DNA of 64,000 nt from Aquibaculum sediminis (GCF_040712085.1 NZ_JBFCVK010000004.1:62001-126000); one strand, 5' to 3'; shown: positions 8,745 to 18,955, counted from the stretch's first letter. Program-made: numbers and translations. The notes: generated by a model from the letters alone, not told the origin.

Positions 8745-9646
8745 GATGCGGGGCGTCCGTAGCGGCTGTGGTAGGCATCGAGCGCGGCCGCGAGCCGATC
8801 CAGGTTCTCCTGGATATAGGCTTGGTAGTCCGTCCCCGGCGCGTTGAGATAGAGTTCCGAGACCATGCTCCACATCGCCTCGCGCAACAGCGAGGCGCAC
8901 TGCATGGCCACAAGCGAGCGGTGCAGGTCCTGGTCCGGCCGGCGGTCGAAGTAGAGGCCGAGCAGTTCCTCCGACTCCTCCGCCGAGCAACCGGCGTTCG
9001 AGGTCACCCCTGCCAGGTCGAACATGGCCGTGGAGAAGCCGGCATACTCGAAATCGATCAGCCAGAGCCGCTCGCCGTCATCGAGCAGGTTGGCCGGCAG
9101 CAGGTCGTTGTGGCCGAAGACGATGGGCAGCGGCACCTGGGCCCGCTCGAGTTGGTCGGCCAGCTCCAGGTATCCGTCCAGGTACGCGGCCATCCGACTG
9201 CCGCCTTTACGCAGGGTGCGTGCATAGTCGCGTATGACGTGGAAGGGCCAGAACATGAAGCCCGGGCCATAGACGTGCTTGGGCATTTCCTGGTGGAACG
9301 CGCGCAGCAGCGGGCCAACCCGGTCCAGGGCCGCGCGCACGTCCGCCTCGCCGTAGGTCTTGGCGCCGTCGATGTAGCGCGAGACCATCACCCCGGGCCG
9401 GGCGTACTCCAGGGCGGGCGCGAAGCCCGCAGCCTCGGCAGCGCGGGCTGTCATGGTCTCGCGCTCGCGGAAAACGTGGTGAAAGGGATAGTCCTTGCCG
9501 AAGCGCACCACATGACGCCCCCGGCCGTCGCTCACCAGCCAACTCTCATTGCTGATGCCGCCGAGCAGCGGCTCGATGCCGATCTCCCCCTCCCAGATGG
9601 GAAGGGCCCGGATGCGGGTTTGACTGTCGGTCGATTGCTCCGTCAC
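8741..9646 (-). CDS. Phosphotransferase of the choline/ethanolamine kinase (APH) family
   Basis: This 301-residue aminoglycoside-phosphotransferase-fold kinase carries the Brenner motif FGHNDLLPANLL (His179, Asn180, catalytic Asp181) and the metal site LIDFEYAGFS (Asp198), as in choline and ethanolamine kinases. The N-terminal lobe has LLGGISNESWLV as glycine loop and HVVRFGKD holding the likely ATP lysine. The start is a GTG at 9646 with GGGAGG about ten bases upstream. It leads the kinase-flavoenzyme-eutH operon and faces a DeoR regulator. A role in phosphorylating ethanolamine, choline or a related amino alcohol is inferred from family and context; other small-molecule substrates are possible. 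Confidence 0.75.
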   Translation of the reverse strand: MTEQSTDSQTRIRALPIWEGEIGIEPLLGGISNESWLVSDGRGRHVVRFGKDYPFHHVFRERETMTARAAEAAGFAPALEYARPGVMVSRYIDGAKTYGEADVRAALDRVGPLLRAFHQEMPKHVYGPGFMFWPFHVIRDYARTLRKGGSRMAAYLDGYLELADQLERAQVPLPIVFGHNDLLPANLLDDGERLWLIDFEYAGFSTAMFDLAGVTSNAGCSAEESEELLGLYFDRRPDQDLHRSLVAMQCASLLREAMWSMVSELYLNAPGTDYQAYIQENLDRLAAALDAYHSRYGRPAS

Positions 9647-9724
9647 GCCGTTGATGCCTCCCGTGAGCCTGTCACTCTCTTATGCGGGAAGCATTGACGC
9701 GGCTCTTATCACTGTCAAACGATT

Positions 9725-9795
9725 CTTGTGGTTTTATGACCTATTCTTTGCCAATCTGAGGCAGAAAACCAAGTTAACAGTCATAATACCACAAG
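9725..9795. promoter_or_regulatory. Candidate DeoR operator: widely spaced inverted repeat
   Basis: The 173-base spacer between the kinase operon and the DeoR gene is clearly AT-richer than its surroundings. It holds two 16-bp arms in inverted orientation: CTTGTGGTTTTATGAC at 9725-9740, and GTCATAATACCACAAG at 9780-9795. Their reverse complements agree at 15 of 16 positions. The arms are about 55 bp apart centre to centre (five helical turns), which would suit a looping repressor. A TTGACA (minus strand, 9713-9718) is a possible -35 for the kinase operon, but its -10 is poor. Binding by the adjacent DeoR protein is inference. Confidence 0.55.
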
Positions 9796-9819
9796 CCACA
9801 GCAGACACACCCTCAGCCC

Positions 9820-10590
9820 ATGCCGCCCTCTCCCCGCCATGCACGGATACTTGCGCTCCTGGAGGCGCAGGGCACGGTCAGCGTCAGCACCTTGGCCGAC
9901 CGGCTGGGCGTCTCCCTGGAAACCATACGCCGTGACGTGAAACCCCTGGCCGATCAGGGACAGGTGATCCGCATGCACGGCGCAATCGGCCTGCCGGCCG
10001 TGGTGGGCGAGGCACCCTTCGAGCGCCGCATGCGCCGGAACCGTGCCGCCAAGGAGGCCATCGCCCGCCGCGCCGCGGCCAGCATCGCCGACGGCCAGTC
10101 GATCATGCTCGACACCGGCACCACCACCAGCCTGCTGGCCCGGGCGCTGCTCGGCCACCGCCGCCTGATCGTGGTCACCAACAGTTCGGACATCGCCCGC
10201 ACCCTGGCCACAGTGAACGGCAACAGGGTCTACATGGCCGGCGGCGAACTGCGCAGCGACAGCGGCGCCGCCTTCGGCATGTCGGCCATCGAGTTCATCA
10301 GTCGCTTCACCGTGGATCACGCCGTGATCTCAGCTGGTGCGCTGAGCGCTGAAACCGGCGTGATGGACCACGATCTGGCAGAAGCCGAATTCGGCCGCGC
10401 GGTGCTGGCGCAGGGCCGACGACGCCTGGTCGTGACAGATGCCTCCAAGTTCGGGCAACAGGGGCTGGTGCAGGTCTGCGCCTTTGCCGAGCTCGACGAG
10501 CTCATCGCCGACAGCAGCCCGGAGGGCGCGCTGGCAGCCGCGCTCATCGAGGCCGAGGTGCAGATATCGGTGGCCGAGGTCGAAGGCTGA
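9820..10590 (+). CDS. DeoR/GlpR-family transcriptional regulator
   Basis: This 256-residue protein has an N-terminal winged helix-turn-helix (residues about 1-55, with RILALLEAQGTVSVSTLADRLGVSLETIRRDV split across the two helices). It also has a C-terminal ribose-isomerase-like effector domain: DTGTTTSLLAR, VVTNSS, GGELRSDSGAAFG and VTDASKFG. Such regulators usually repress carbohydrate or phosphorylated-metabolite catabolism and respond to phosphorylated sugars or similar ligands. It is divergent from the kinase-flavoenzyme-eutH operon, so that operon is the likely target. The inducer could be the phosphorylated product of the kinase; this is inference. Confidence 0.88.
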   Translation: MPPSPRHARILALLEAQGTVSVSTLADRLGVSLETIRRDVKPLADQGQVIRMHGAIGLPAVVGEAPFERRMRRNRAAKEAIARRAAASIADGQSIMLDTGTTTSLLARALLGHRRLIVVTNSSDIARTLATVNGNRVYMAGGELRSDSGAAFGMSAIEFISRFTVDHAVISAGALSAETGVMDHDLAEAEFGRAVLAQGRRRLVVTDASKFGQQGLVQVCAFAELDELIADSSPEGALAAALIEAEVQISVAEVEG

Positions 10591-10660
10591 CAGCGCAAAA
10601 CTGTGCGAGTGCTAACGCATCGCACTTTCATAGCCGCCACTGGGCTGCTATTTCTCACTC

Positions 10661-12370
10661 ATGAGCCAACTTACCGATACCGTCGGGATCGATGCCATTG
10701 CTCCGCGACCCGCGGCCATGCGGCGCTCCCGGCGACTTGGCCTGCTGACCCTGCTTGCGCTCCTGGTGGCCCTGCTGCTCTCGATCCCGGTGCTGACCAT
10801 TGCCTGGAACGTCGTCCAGCCCAGCAGTGACGTCATGGCGCACCTCGCCTCCACGGTGCTGCCACGCTATCTGGTCAACACGCTGATCCTCGTTGCCGTG
10901 GTCGGCAGCGGCGTGATGCTCATCGGCGTCGGCACGGCCTGGCTCGTGACCATGTACAGCTTTCCCGGCCGCAGCATCCTGCAATGGGCGCTGATCCTGC
11001 CCCTGGCGGTGCCAGCCTATGTCATGGCCTATGCCTACACCGATTTCCTGCAGTTCAGCGGACCGGTGCAAAGCGGACTGCGCGATCTCTTCGGCTGGCA
11101 GACGCCGCGGGACTACTGGTTTCCGAACATCCGTTCGGTCGAGGGCGCCGGTATCATGCTGATGCTGGTGCTCTACCCCTATGTCTATCTGCTGTCCCGC
11201 GCCGCCTTCCTGCAGCAATCAGTCTGCGCCCTGGAGGTCAGTCGCACGCTGGGCTGCAACGGCTGGAGCACCTTCCTGCGGGTGGGCGTCCCCCTGGCCC
11301 GGCCGGCCATCGTCGCCGGCACGGTGTTGGCGCTGATGGAGACCCTGGCCGACTACGGCACCGTGCAGTACTTCGGGGTGCAGACCTTCACCACCGGCAT
11401 CTATCGGGCCTGGTTCTCGCTCTACGACCACACTACGGCCGCACAGCTCTCGGCCATGTTGCTGGGCATCGTGCTGCTCTTCCTGCTGCTGGAGCGCTGG
11501 AACCGGGGGGCGCAACGCTACCACCACACCTCGGTTCGCTACCGCTACCTGCCGCAGCCGCGCCTGGCCGGCGCTGCGCGCTGGCTGAGCACCCTGGTCT
11601 GCGCGCTGCCGGTGGTGCTGGGCTTCCTGCTGCCCGCCGCCGTGCTTGTCTCCATGGGGCTCGACAATGGAATCGACATTGGCCGCTTCCTGCCCCAGGC
11701 CTTCAACACCTTCGTACTGGGCGCCGTGACCGCGGTGCTGGCAGTCGGCTTCGCTGTGCTGGTGGCCTATGGCGCGCGCCTGCAGCCCGGGCCGCTCACC
11801 ACTTTCGCCAGCCGCGTGGCAAGCCTGGGCTATGCCGTGCCCGGATCGGTCATCGGTGTCGGCATCCTCATTCCCTTCGCCTGGTTCGACAACAGCCTGG
11901 ACGCCTGGCTGCGGGACAGCCTCGGCATCTCCTCAGGCCTGCTGCTGACCGGCGGGATCGCCGCCCTGGTCTTCGCCTACCTCGTGCGCTTTCTCGCGGT
12001 CTCCCTGCAGGCGGTGGAGGCCGGATTGACCAAGGTGCGCAGTTCCATGGACGATGCGGCGCGCACCCTGGGGCGGGGGCCGTCCGGGACCCTGGTGGCG
12101 GTGCACGCGCCGCTGCTCTGGAGTTCGCTGCTGACCGCCGGGCTGCTGGTCTTCGTGGACGTGATGAAGGAACTGCCGGCAACGCTGATCATGCGGCCCT
12201 TTGACTTCGACACCCTGGCGGTACAGGCGCACAACTACGCTGCCGACGAACGCCTTGGCGCGGCTGCCACGCCGGCCCTGATGATCGTTGCGGTGGGCCT
12301 GATCCCGGTGCTGCTGCTCTCCCGCGCCATCGCCCAGGCCCGCCCCGGTGGGGGCGAAGGACCGGACTGA
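10661..12370 (+). CDS. Iron(III)-type ABC transporter permease (FbpB/SfuB-like, two fused permease domains)
   Basis: This 569-residue inner-membrane protein has about twelve hydrophobic segments and two BPD_transp_1 modules. The EAA-type loops are near EVSRTLGCNGWSTFLRVGVP and DAARTLGRGPSGTLVAVHAP. The duplicated arrangement and VMKELPATLIMRPF are typical of ferric-iron permeases of the FbpB/SfuB type. Its binding protein and ATPase are normally adjacent, but neither is next to this gene. It therefore looks like an orphan component whose partners are encoded elsewhere. It lies 70 bases behind the DeoR gene and has no clear ribosome site before the ATG. It converges with glmS; a short stem with a TTCG loop (12373-12386) lies at the junction. 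Confidence 0.85.
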   Translation: MSQLTDTVGIDAIAPRPAAMRRSRRLGLLTLLALLVALLLSIPVLTIAWNVVQPSSDVMAHLASTVLPRYLVNTLILVAVVGSGVMLIGVGTAWLVTMYSFPGRSILQWALILPLAVPAYVMAYAYTDFLQFSGPVQSGLRDLFGWQTPRDYWFPNIRSVEGAGIMLMLVLYPYVYLLSRAAFLQQSVCALEVSRTLGCNGWSTFLRVGVPLARPAIVAGTVLALMETLADYGTVQYFGVQTFTTGIYRAWFSLYDHTTAAQLSAMLLGIVLLFLLLERWNRGAQRYHHTSVRYRYLPQPRLAGAARWLSTLVCALPVVLGFLLPAAVLVSMGLDNGIDIGRFLPQAFNTFVLGAVTAVLAVGFAVLVAYGARLQPGPLTTFASRVASLGYAVPGSVIGVGILIPFAWFDNSLDAWLRDSLGISSGLLLTGGIAALVFAYLVRFLAVSLQAVEAGLTKVRSSMDDAARTLGRGPSGTLVAVHAPLLWSSLLTAGLLVFVDVMKELPATLIMRPFDFDTLAVQAHNYAADERLGAAATPALMIVAVGLIPVLLLSRAIAQARPGGGEGPD

Positions 12371-12384
12371 AAAGCGCTTCGGCG

Positions 12385-14211
<1,827 letters not shown>

Positions 14212-14218
14212 GCCGCCG

Positions 14219-15571
14219 CTACTCCTCTGTCCGTTGCTTCTGTCGTTCGCGCAGGCGCGTCGCGCCCTCCGGCTTGGTCGTCTGCGGCGCGCGCGCCAGC
14301 GCCAGCGCCTGTTCCGGCACCGCCTCGACCAGCGTGCTGCCCGCGCCGATGACCGCTCCGGGACCGATGGTAACCGGGGCCACCAGGGCCGTGTTGGAGC
14401 CGATGAAGGCGCCCTCGCCGATCACCGTGCGGTGTTTGGAGACGCCGTCGTAATTGCAGGTAATCGTCCCGGCACCTATGTTGGCCCCGGCGCCGACCTC
14501 CGCATCGCCCACATAGCTGAGGTGATTGGCCTTGGCCTTGGCGCCGAGACTGGCGGCCTTGATCTCCACGAAGTTGCCCACCCGCGCCTCCGGGCCGATG
14601 CGGGTGCCGGGCCGCAGGCGGGCGAAGGGCCCGATGCGTGCGCCCGCCTCGATCAGCGCGCCCTCGATGTGGGAGAAGCCGAGAATCTGCGCACCGGTCC
14701 CCACGCGCACGCCCGGCCCGAAAACCACATGCGGCTCCACCACCACATCGTGGGCCAGTTCCGTGTCCCAGCAAAGCTGGACCGTTTCCGGCGCGATCAG
14801 CGTGACGCCAGCGTCCATGGCCCGGCGGCGCAGGCGGCCCTGCAGAATCGCCTCGGCCTCGGCCAGTTCCGCGCGGGAGTTCACCCCGCGCACCTCCTCG
14901 GCATCGCACTCCACCACCCCGGCCCGCAGGCCCTCGGCGGCGGCGAGCGCCACCAGCGAGGTGAGGTAGTACTCGCCTTTGGCGTTGTTGTTGTCGATCT
15001 GCTCCAGCAGACGGAACAGGGCCTGGCCATCACCCAGCAGCAGCCCGCCCCAACAGAGATCGACCCGGCGCTGCGCCTCGCTGGCATCCTTCTCCTCGAC
15101 GATGGCGGTCAGGCGCTGCTCGTCGTCGAGCAGCATGCGGCCATAGCCCGTGGGATCGGGCGGACGGAAGCCCAACCAGACGAAATCGGGCGCCGGCGCT
15201 TGCTGCCGCGCGGCGCGCATGCGCTGCAGCGTGTCCGGGGTGATCAGCGGGCCGTCGCCATAGAGCACCAGCACGTCGCCGCCCTCCCCCAGCAGGGGCA
15301 GGGCCTGGTCACGCGCTGCCTTGAGCGCATCGGCGGTGCCGAGCTGCTCGCGCTGCACCGCCACGGGATGGGGCCGCACCACCTCGGCAATGGCTTCACC
15401 CTCGGGGCCGATCACCACGACAGTGCCGGCCGGCTCCAAAGGCCCGGCGGCCTCCAGCACGTGCTGCACCATCGGCCGTCCCGCGACCGCGTGGAGCACC
15501 TTGGGCAGGCTGGAACGCATGCGCGTCCCCTTGCCTGCCGCCAGAACGACGACGACCAGCGCAGTGCTCAC
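14219..15571 (-). CDS. glmU: Bifunctional UDP-N-acetylglucosamine pyrophosphorylase / glucosamine-1-phosphate acetyltransferase
   Basis: This 450-residue bifunctional enzyme acetylates glucosamine-1-phosphate and then uridylylates it to UDP-GlcNAc. The N-terminal Rossmann domain has LAAGKGTRM (residues 10-18) and KVLHAVAGRPM. The C-terminal left-handed beta-helix shows hexapeptide repeats and the acetyltransferase stretch ANIGAGTITCNYDGVSKHRT. The start is a GTG at 15571. It is followed directly by glmS, uniting the two dedicated steps to UDP-GlcNAc, and preceded by an amidase gene with a 12-base gap. Confidence 0.96.
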   Translation of the reverse strand: MSTALVVVVLAAGKGTRMRSSLPKVLHAVAGRPMVQHVLEAAGPLEPAGTVVVIGPEGEAIAEVVRPHPVAVQREQLGTADALKAARDQALPLLGEGGDVLVLYGDGPLITPDTLQRMRAARQQAPAPDFVWLGFRPPDPTGYGRMLLDDEQRLTAIVEEKDASEAQRRVDLCWGGLLLGDGQALFRLLEQIDNNNAKGEYYLTSLVALAAAEGLRAGVVECDAEEVRGVNSRAELAEAEAILQGRLRRRAMDAGVTLIAPETVQLCWDTELAHDVVVEPHVVFGPGVRVGTGAQILGFSHIEGALIEAGARIGPFARLRPGTRIGPEARVGNFVEIKAASLGAKAKANHLSYVGDAEVGAGANIGAGTITCNYDGVSKHRTVIGEGAFIGSNTALVAPVTIGPGAVIGAGSTLVEAVPEQALALARAPQTTKPEGATRLRERQKQRTEE

Positions 15572-15583
15572 GGGCAGACTCCC

Positions 15584-17023
15584 TCAGGCTGCGGAGAGGC
15601 GCGCAAGATCCGGCAGCGGCCGGGCACAGCCGGCGATGCCACCCAGCGCCTGTTCCAGGGCCAAACCGACCGACAGCAGCTTCGCCTCCTCGAAACGCTT
15701 ACCCACCACCTGGATGCCAAAGGGCAGGCCATTCTCGTCGGTGCCACAGGGCAGGCAAAGCACGGGATGGCCGGTCAGCGTCAGGCCGTAGGCAATGGCC
15801 ACCCAGTTAATATAGCTCTGCAGCGGCTTGCCATTGATCTCCCGGGGGTACCACTCATTCTTGTCGAAGGGCTGGACCGAGGCCGCCGGGGTGATCAGCA
15901 CATCCACCTCGTCCATCATCGCCAGGAAGCGGCGGAAGATGTCGCTGTGTCGGGTCTGCGCCCAGGCAACGTCCTCGGCATTGTAGGTCAGGCCGAGTTC
16001 CACATTGGCCATGACGTTGGGGCCGACCTTCTCCGGCGACTTGCGCACCTTCTCCAGATGCGCCGCCAGGAATCCGACGCCGCGCAGTACCTCGAAAACG
16101 CGATCGGGGTCATCCCCCATCTCCGGGTCGCGGTCCATGGACTCGCGGAAGAGGTGGCGGAAGGCGCCGCTGCGCTCGCGGAAGAGCTTGCGCACTTGCT
16201 CGTCGATGGGGGCGAAGCCCAGATCCTCGGAGAAGGCCACGCTGAGCGTGGAGAGGTCGGCTCCCTGCGGGCGGGCCAGGGCGCCTCGGTCGATCGGCCG
16301 AGAGAGAGGATCGCGCGGATCCTCGCCGGCCATCGCGGCCAGCAGCAGGGCAAGGTCGGAAACGCTGCGCCCCATGGGGCCCTCGACCGAGAGCGGCGAG
16401 TAGGCGGTCAGGGAGCTTTCCTTGGGCACCAGGCCTGCCGTGGGCCGGAGACCGACGATGCCGCAGTAGGCCGCCGGGCTGCGCAGGCTGCCGCCAAGAT
16501 CGGAACCGTTGCACAGCGGCAGCATGGAGGTGGCCAGCGCCACCGCCGAACCGCCGGAGGAGCCGGCGCAGGTCAACGCCGGGTCGAAGGGATTGCCGGT
16601 GGCGCCATAGACTGCGTTGCGGGTGTTGGCGCCGGCGCCGAATTCCGGCGTGTTGGTCTTGAACCAGGGCAGGCCGCCCGCCTCGCGCACCCGGGCCACG
16701 TTCAGCGCATCGCGCACCGGCACGTTCTCGGCAAAGAGTTCGGAGCCGTAGGTGGTGCGCAGGCCGGCGGTCTCGTTGAGATCCTTGATGCCGACCGGCA
16801 AGCCGTGCAGCAGGCCGAGACTTTCGCCCTCGCTCACGGCCTTTTCCGACGCCAGCGCGGCACCACGGGCCGCCTCGGCGTCCTGGGCGACAACGGCGTT
16901 GACGCTCGGATTGATCGCGTCGATGCGGGAGAGGCAGGAGTCCAGAAGCTCTACGGGAGAAATCTCCCGGCCAGCGATTTTGTTGACGAGGTCGACGGCC
17001 GGGAGATCGCAGAGTTCGGTCAT
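15584..17023 (-). CDS. Amidase (amidase-signature family)
   Basis: This 479-residue amidase-signature hydrolase has the Ser-cisSer-Lys triad: Lys80 in GLPVGIKD, Ser155 in AGSSGGSAVAL, and nucleophile Ser179 in GSDLGGSLRSPA. The family includes GatA, fatty-acid amide hydrolases and many carboxamidases. Absence of gatB/gatC neighbours and the overall sequence argue against GatA, so the substrate is unknown. It sits 12 bases upstream of glmU on the same strand and could be co-transcribed with glmU-glmS. Whether that has a metabolic meaning, for example amide or ammonia supply, is open. Confidence 0.85.
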   Translation of the reverse strand: MTELCDLPAVDLVNKIAGREISPVELLDSCLSRIDAINPSVNAVVAQDAEAARGAALASEKAVSEGESLGLLHGLPVGIKDLNETAGLRTTYGSELFAENVPVRDALNVARVREAGGLPWFKTNTPEFGAGANTRNAVYGATGNPFDPALTCAGSSGGSAVALATSMLPLCNGSDLGGSLRSPAAYCGIVGLRPTAGLVPKESSLTAYSPLSVEGPMGRSVSDLALLLAAMAGEDPRDPLSRPIDRGALARPQGADLSTLSVAFSEDLGFAPIDEQVRKLFRERSGAFRHLFRESMDRDPEMGDDPDRVFEVLRGVGFLAAHLEKVRKSPEKVGPNVMANVELGLTYNAEDVAWAQTRHSDIFRRFLAMMDEVDVLITPAASVQPFDKNEWYPREINGKPLQSYINWVAIAYGLTLTGHPVLCLPCGTDENGLPFGIQVVGKRFEEAKLLSVGLALEQALGGIAGCARPLPDLARLSAA

Positions 17024-17143
17024 GAGGGCTAGCCTTTTGCGCTGTCAGAAAGTCAGCGCAACCTAGCCGTTTCTCACCCCCCAAGCCAAGGGGGAGAAAG
17101 TGTCAGACATTCGCCGCCCATTAGGGGCGACGGTGCCCACAGA

Positions 17144-17575
17144 TCAGACCACCTCGACCAGTTCGATGTCGAAGGTAAGGTCCTCACCGGCCAAGGGATG
17201 GTTGGCGTCCAGCACCACGCTTTCGGGTTTCACCTCGGCCACGGTCACCACGAGCGGCTGCTCGTTCGGGCCGCTGGCCTGGAGCTGCATGCCTTGCTGC
17301 ACCTCGAGATCGGCCGGCAAACGACTGCGTTCCACCTCCTGGGTCAGCTCCTCACGGCGCGGGCCATAGGCCTCGTTGGAGGGGATCTCCACCTGCTTAC
17401 TGTCGCCGGGCGCCATGCCCACGACCGCGGACTCGAATCCGGGAATGATCCGTCCTTCACCGATCTTGAACTCCAGGGGCTCGGCCTCGCGGGAGGAATC
17501 GAACTGGGTCCCGTTCTTCAGGGTGCCGTTGTAGTGCACACGGACGGTATCGCCCTGCTTCGCTGCGCTCATCAT
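17144..17575 (-). CDS. FKBP-type peptidyl-prolyl cis-trans isomerase (SlyD-like)
   Basis: This 143-residue cytosolic prolyl isomerase has GDTVRVHYNGTLKNGTQFDSS, the FKBP active-site loop GRIIPGFESAVVGM and ANHPLAGEDLTFDIELVEV. The insert-in-flap arrangement and the final NHPLAG segment are SlyD-like. The long histidine/cysteine-rich nickel tail of enteric SlyD is absent, so nickel delivery is unlikely. GAAGGAA precedes the two consecutive ATG codons at 17575 and 17572. It is monocistronic, divergent from the toxin-antitoxin module. Confidence 0.92.
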   Translation of the reverse strand: MMSAAKQGDTVRVHYNGTLKNGTQFDSSREAEPLEFKIGEGRIIPGFESAVVGMAPGDSKQVEIPSNEAYGPRREELTQEVERSRLPADLEVQQGMQLQASGPNEQPLVVTVAEVKPESVVLDANHPLAGEDLTFDIELVEVV

Positions 17576-17794
17576 CTATGTTCCTTCGCTTCAAGTATCG
17601 CACGCTCGGGCGTCTTCCCAACCTAGGGACCACACCCCGCCGGCGCCACCCCTGGGAACAAAAGAATCGGGAAGGCTGGGTACGCCGAAATCAGCATCCA
17701 CCCTTGGGTCCGGCGGCCGCGGGAAGCGGAGGTCGCGCCCCCTGTCTCTCGCACAAATGGCTGAACTGTCATCTTGCATTGTTTCAGCGCTGCA

Positions 17795-17828
17795 TCTACA
17801 TTTCTGTAGAACGATAGATTGGTCTATC
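17795..17828 (+). promoter_or_regulatory. Tandem palindromic operator of the Xre-RES module
   Basis: Two perfect palindromes of identical 6-4-6 build lie side by side: TCTACA-N4-TGTAGA (17795-17810) and GATAGA-N4-TCTATC (17813-17828). Their centres are 18 bp apart. Both end just upstream of the antitoxin ribosome site (AGGAG) and 17-49 bases before its ATG. A TACATT -10-like hexamer (17797-17802) falls inside the first palindrome, with TTGCAT 17 bases upstream. Repressor binding would therefore occlude the promoter. Autoregulation by the Xre antitoxin is known for this family; the assignment of these sites is inference. Confidence 0.6.
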
Positions 17829-17844
17829 TTCCAGGAGAAGGCGC

Positions 17845-18234
17845 ATGACACCTGAGAGTGCCTTGATTGAGACGAAGGCCGGCGACGAGGATCGCTCGCG
17901 AGTGATCTCCCAGGCAGTCGTGCGGGCCGCTGAGCGGCTTGGGCTCTCTAATGCTCTCCTGGCACGGGTCATCGGGGTTTCCGATGCCACGGCCTCGCGC
18001 CTGCGGGCCGATAGCTACAGGCTCTCGAAGGGATCCAAGCCCTATGAATTGGCGGTCTTATTGCTGCGCTTGTTCAGGAGCCTGAATGCCATTCTGAACG
18101 ACGACGAGGCGATGCGTTCATGGATGCGGTCACCCAATCTGGCTTTGGGCAACAAACCGATCGAGATGATCGGCAGCGTTATGGGTCTGGTGAGCGTGAT
18201 CAACTATGTCGATTCCCGACGCGCTCCCCTCTGA
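17845..18234 (+). CDS. Type II antitoxin, Xre/MbcA/ParS family
   Basis: This 129-residue protein has an Xre-like helix-turn-helix at about residues 20-60 (VVRAAERLGLSNALLARVIG and VSDATASRLRADSY). A C-terminal MbcA/ParS/Xre toxin-binding domain follows (ILNDDEAMRSWMRSPNLALGNKPIEMI). The closing motif N-x-x-L-G-x-x-P is the family hallmark. It neutralises the RES toxin encoded next and represses its own promoter. The ATG follows AGGAGAAG. The toxin gene starts inside its last ten codons (29-base overlap), giving coupled translation. The surroundings are a little lower in GC than the housekeeping genes. Confidence 0.88.
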   Translation: MTPESALIETKAGDEDRSRVISQAVVRAAERLGLSNALLARVIGVSDATASRLRADSYRLSKGSKPYELAVLLLRLFRSLNAILNDDEAMRSWMRSPNLALGNKPIEMIGSVMGLVSVINYVDSRRAPL

Positions 18235-18955
18235 CGCGGCGCCATGGTCGGGAGAGGTCTGGCGCCTGGTCGAGGGGCAGCACCGGGTTGTGACCCTCAG
18301 CCTCACGGAAAGCCTGGACGATCAGGCTCTGCTTGAAGAGGAGATCGAGGCCGTCAAGCCTTCCCTTCCTGCTGAGTGCGCGGGGCTGCATCCGTTGCTG
18401 GCCGCGCCCTTCCGTTACGCTCCCTATCCCTGGGGATCCCGTTTTCGCCGCGCTCATCAACGCGACGGCGCCTTCTACGCTGCCGAAGCTGTGACCACTG
18501 CGGTGGCCGAGATGGCCTTCTACCGCTTTCTCTTCCTGGCCGAAGCTCCGGGCACCCGCTTGCCGCAGGGGCCTGCGGAGTACAGCGCCTTCAGCGTGTG
18601 GTGCAGCACCGCTCTTTGCGTCGACCTGACCATTGGCCGCCTCGCGTCCTACCTCCATATCTGGCGCGAGAAGGAGGACTATAGCCTCTGCCAAGAGTTC
18701 GCTGACAGAGCGCGAGCGGCAGGATTTGAAGCCATCCGCTTTGAGTCCGTGCGCGCCCCGAAGCAGGCCGGGCGCAATATTGCCCTCCTCACGCCGCGCG
18801 CCTTATCCAGTCGCGAGCCGCTCAACTTTCAGACTTGGCATCTGTTCATTCGGAGAGGCTTGATCCAGGCCTGGTGCGAATGGCCCAAGGTCCAGCGAGA
18901 ATATCGCCTCGATGACTTCGCCGGCGACAGCCGACTGAATGCACTCAAGCCCTAA
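18206..18955 (+). CDS. RES-domain toxin (NAD+-targeting family)
   Basis: This 249-residue protein has the RES domain: Arg81, Tyr91 (GAFYAAE) and Glu102 (AVAEMAFYR) have the spacing of the three conserved catalytic residues. Studied RES toxins destroy NAD+ (MbcT, RES of Pseudomonas and Photorhabdus), while ParT of Sinorhizobium ADP-ribosylates Prs. The protein carries about 60 extra N-terminal residues compared with short RES proteins. It is paired with an Xre/ParS antitoxin in the usual antitoxin-first order. No frameshift is seen and the three key residues are intact, so it is probably active. Confidence 0.87.
   Translation: MSIPDALPSDAAPWSGEVWRLVEGQHRVVTLSLTESLDDQALLEEEIEAVKPSLPAECAGLHPLLAAPFRYAPYPWGSRFRRAHQRDGAFYAAEAVTTAVAEMAFYRFLFLAEAPGTRLPQGPAEYSAFSVWCSTALCVDLTIGRLASYLHIWREKEDYSLCQEFADRARAAGFEAIRFESVRAPKQAGRNIALLTPRALSSREPLNFQTWHLFIRRGLIQAWCEWPKVQREYRLDDFAGDSRLNALKP

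Noticed and set aside
8745..8990. Upstream extension of the flavoenzyme frame
   Set aside because: It runs inside the kinase gene; the ATGA junction at 8744 and the FAD motif ten residues later fix the real start.
14212..14218. glmS ribozyme
   Set aside because: Only seven bases separate glmU from glmS, so no ribozyme leader can exist there.
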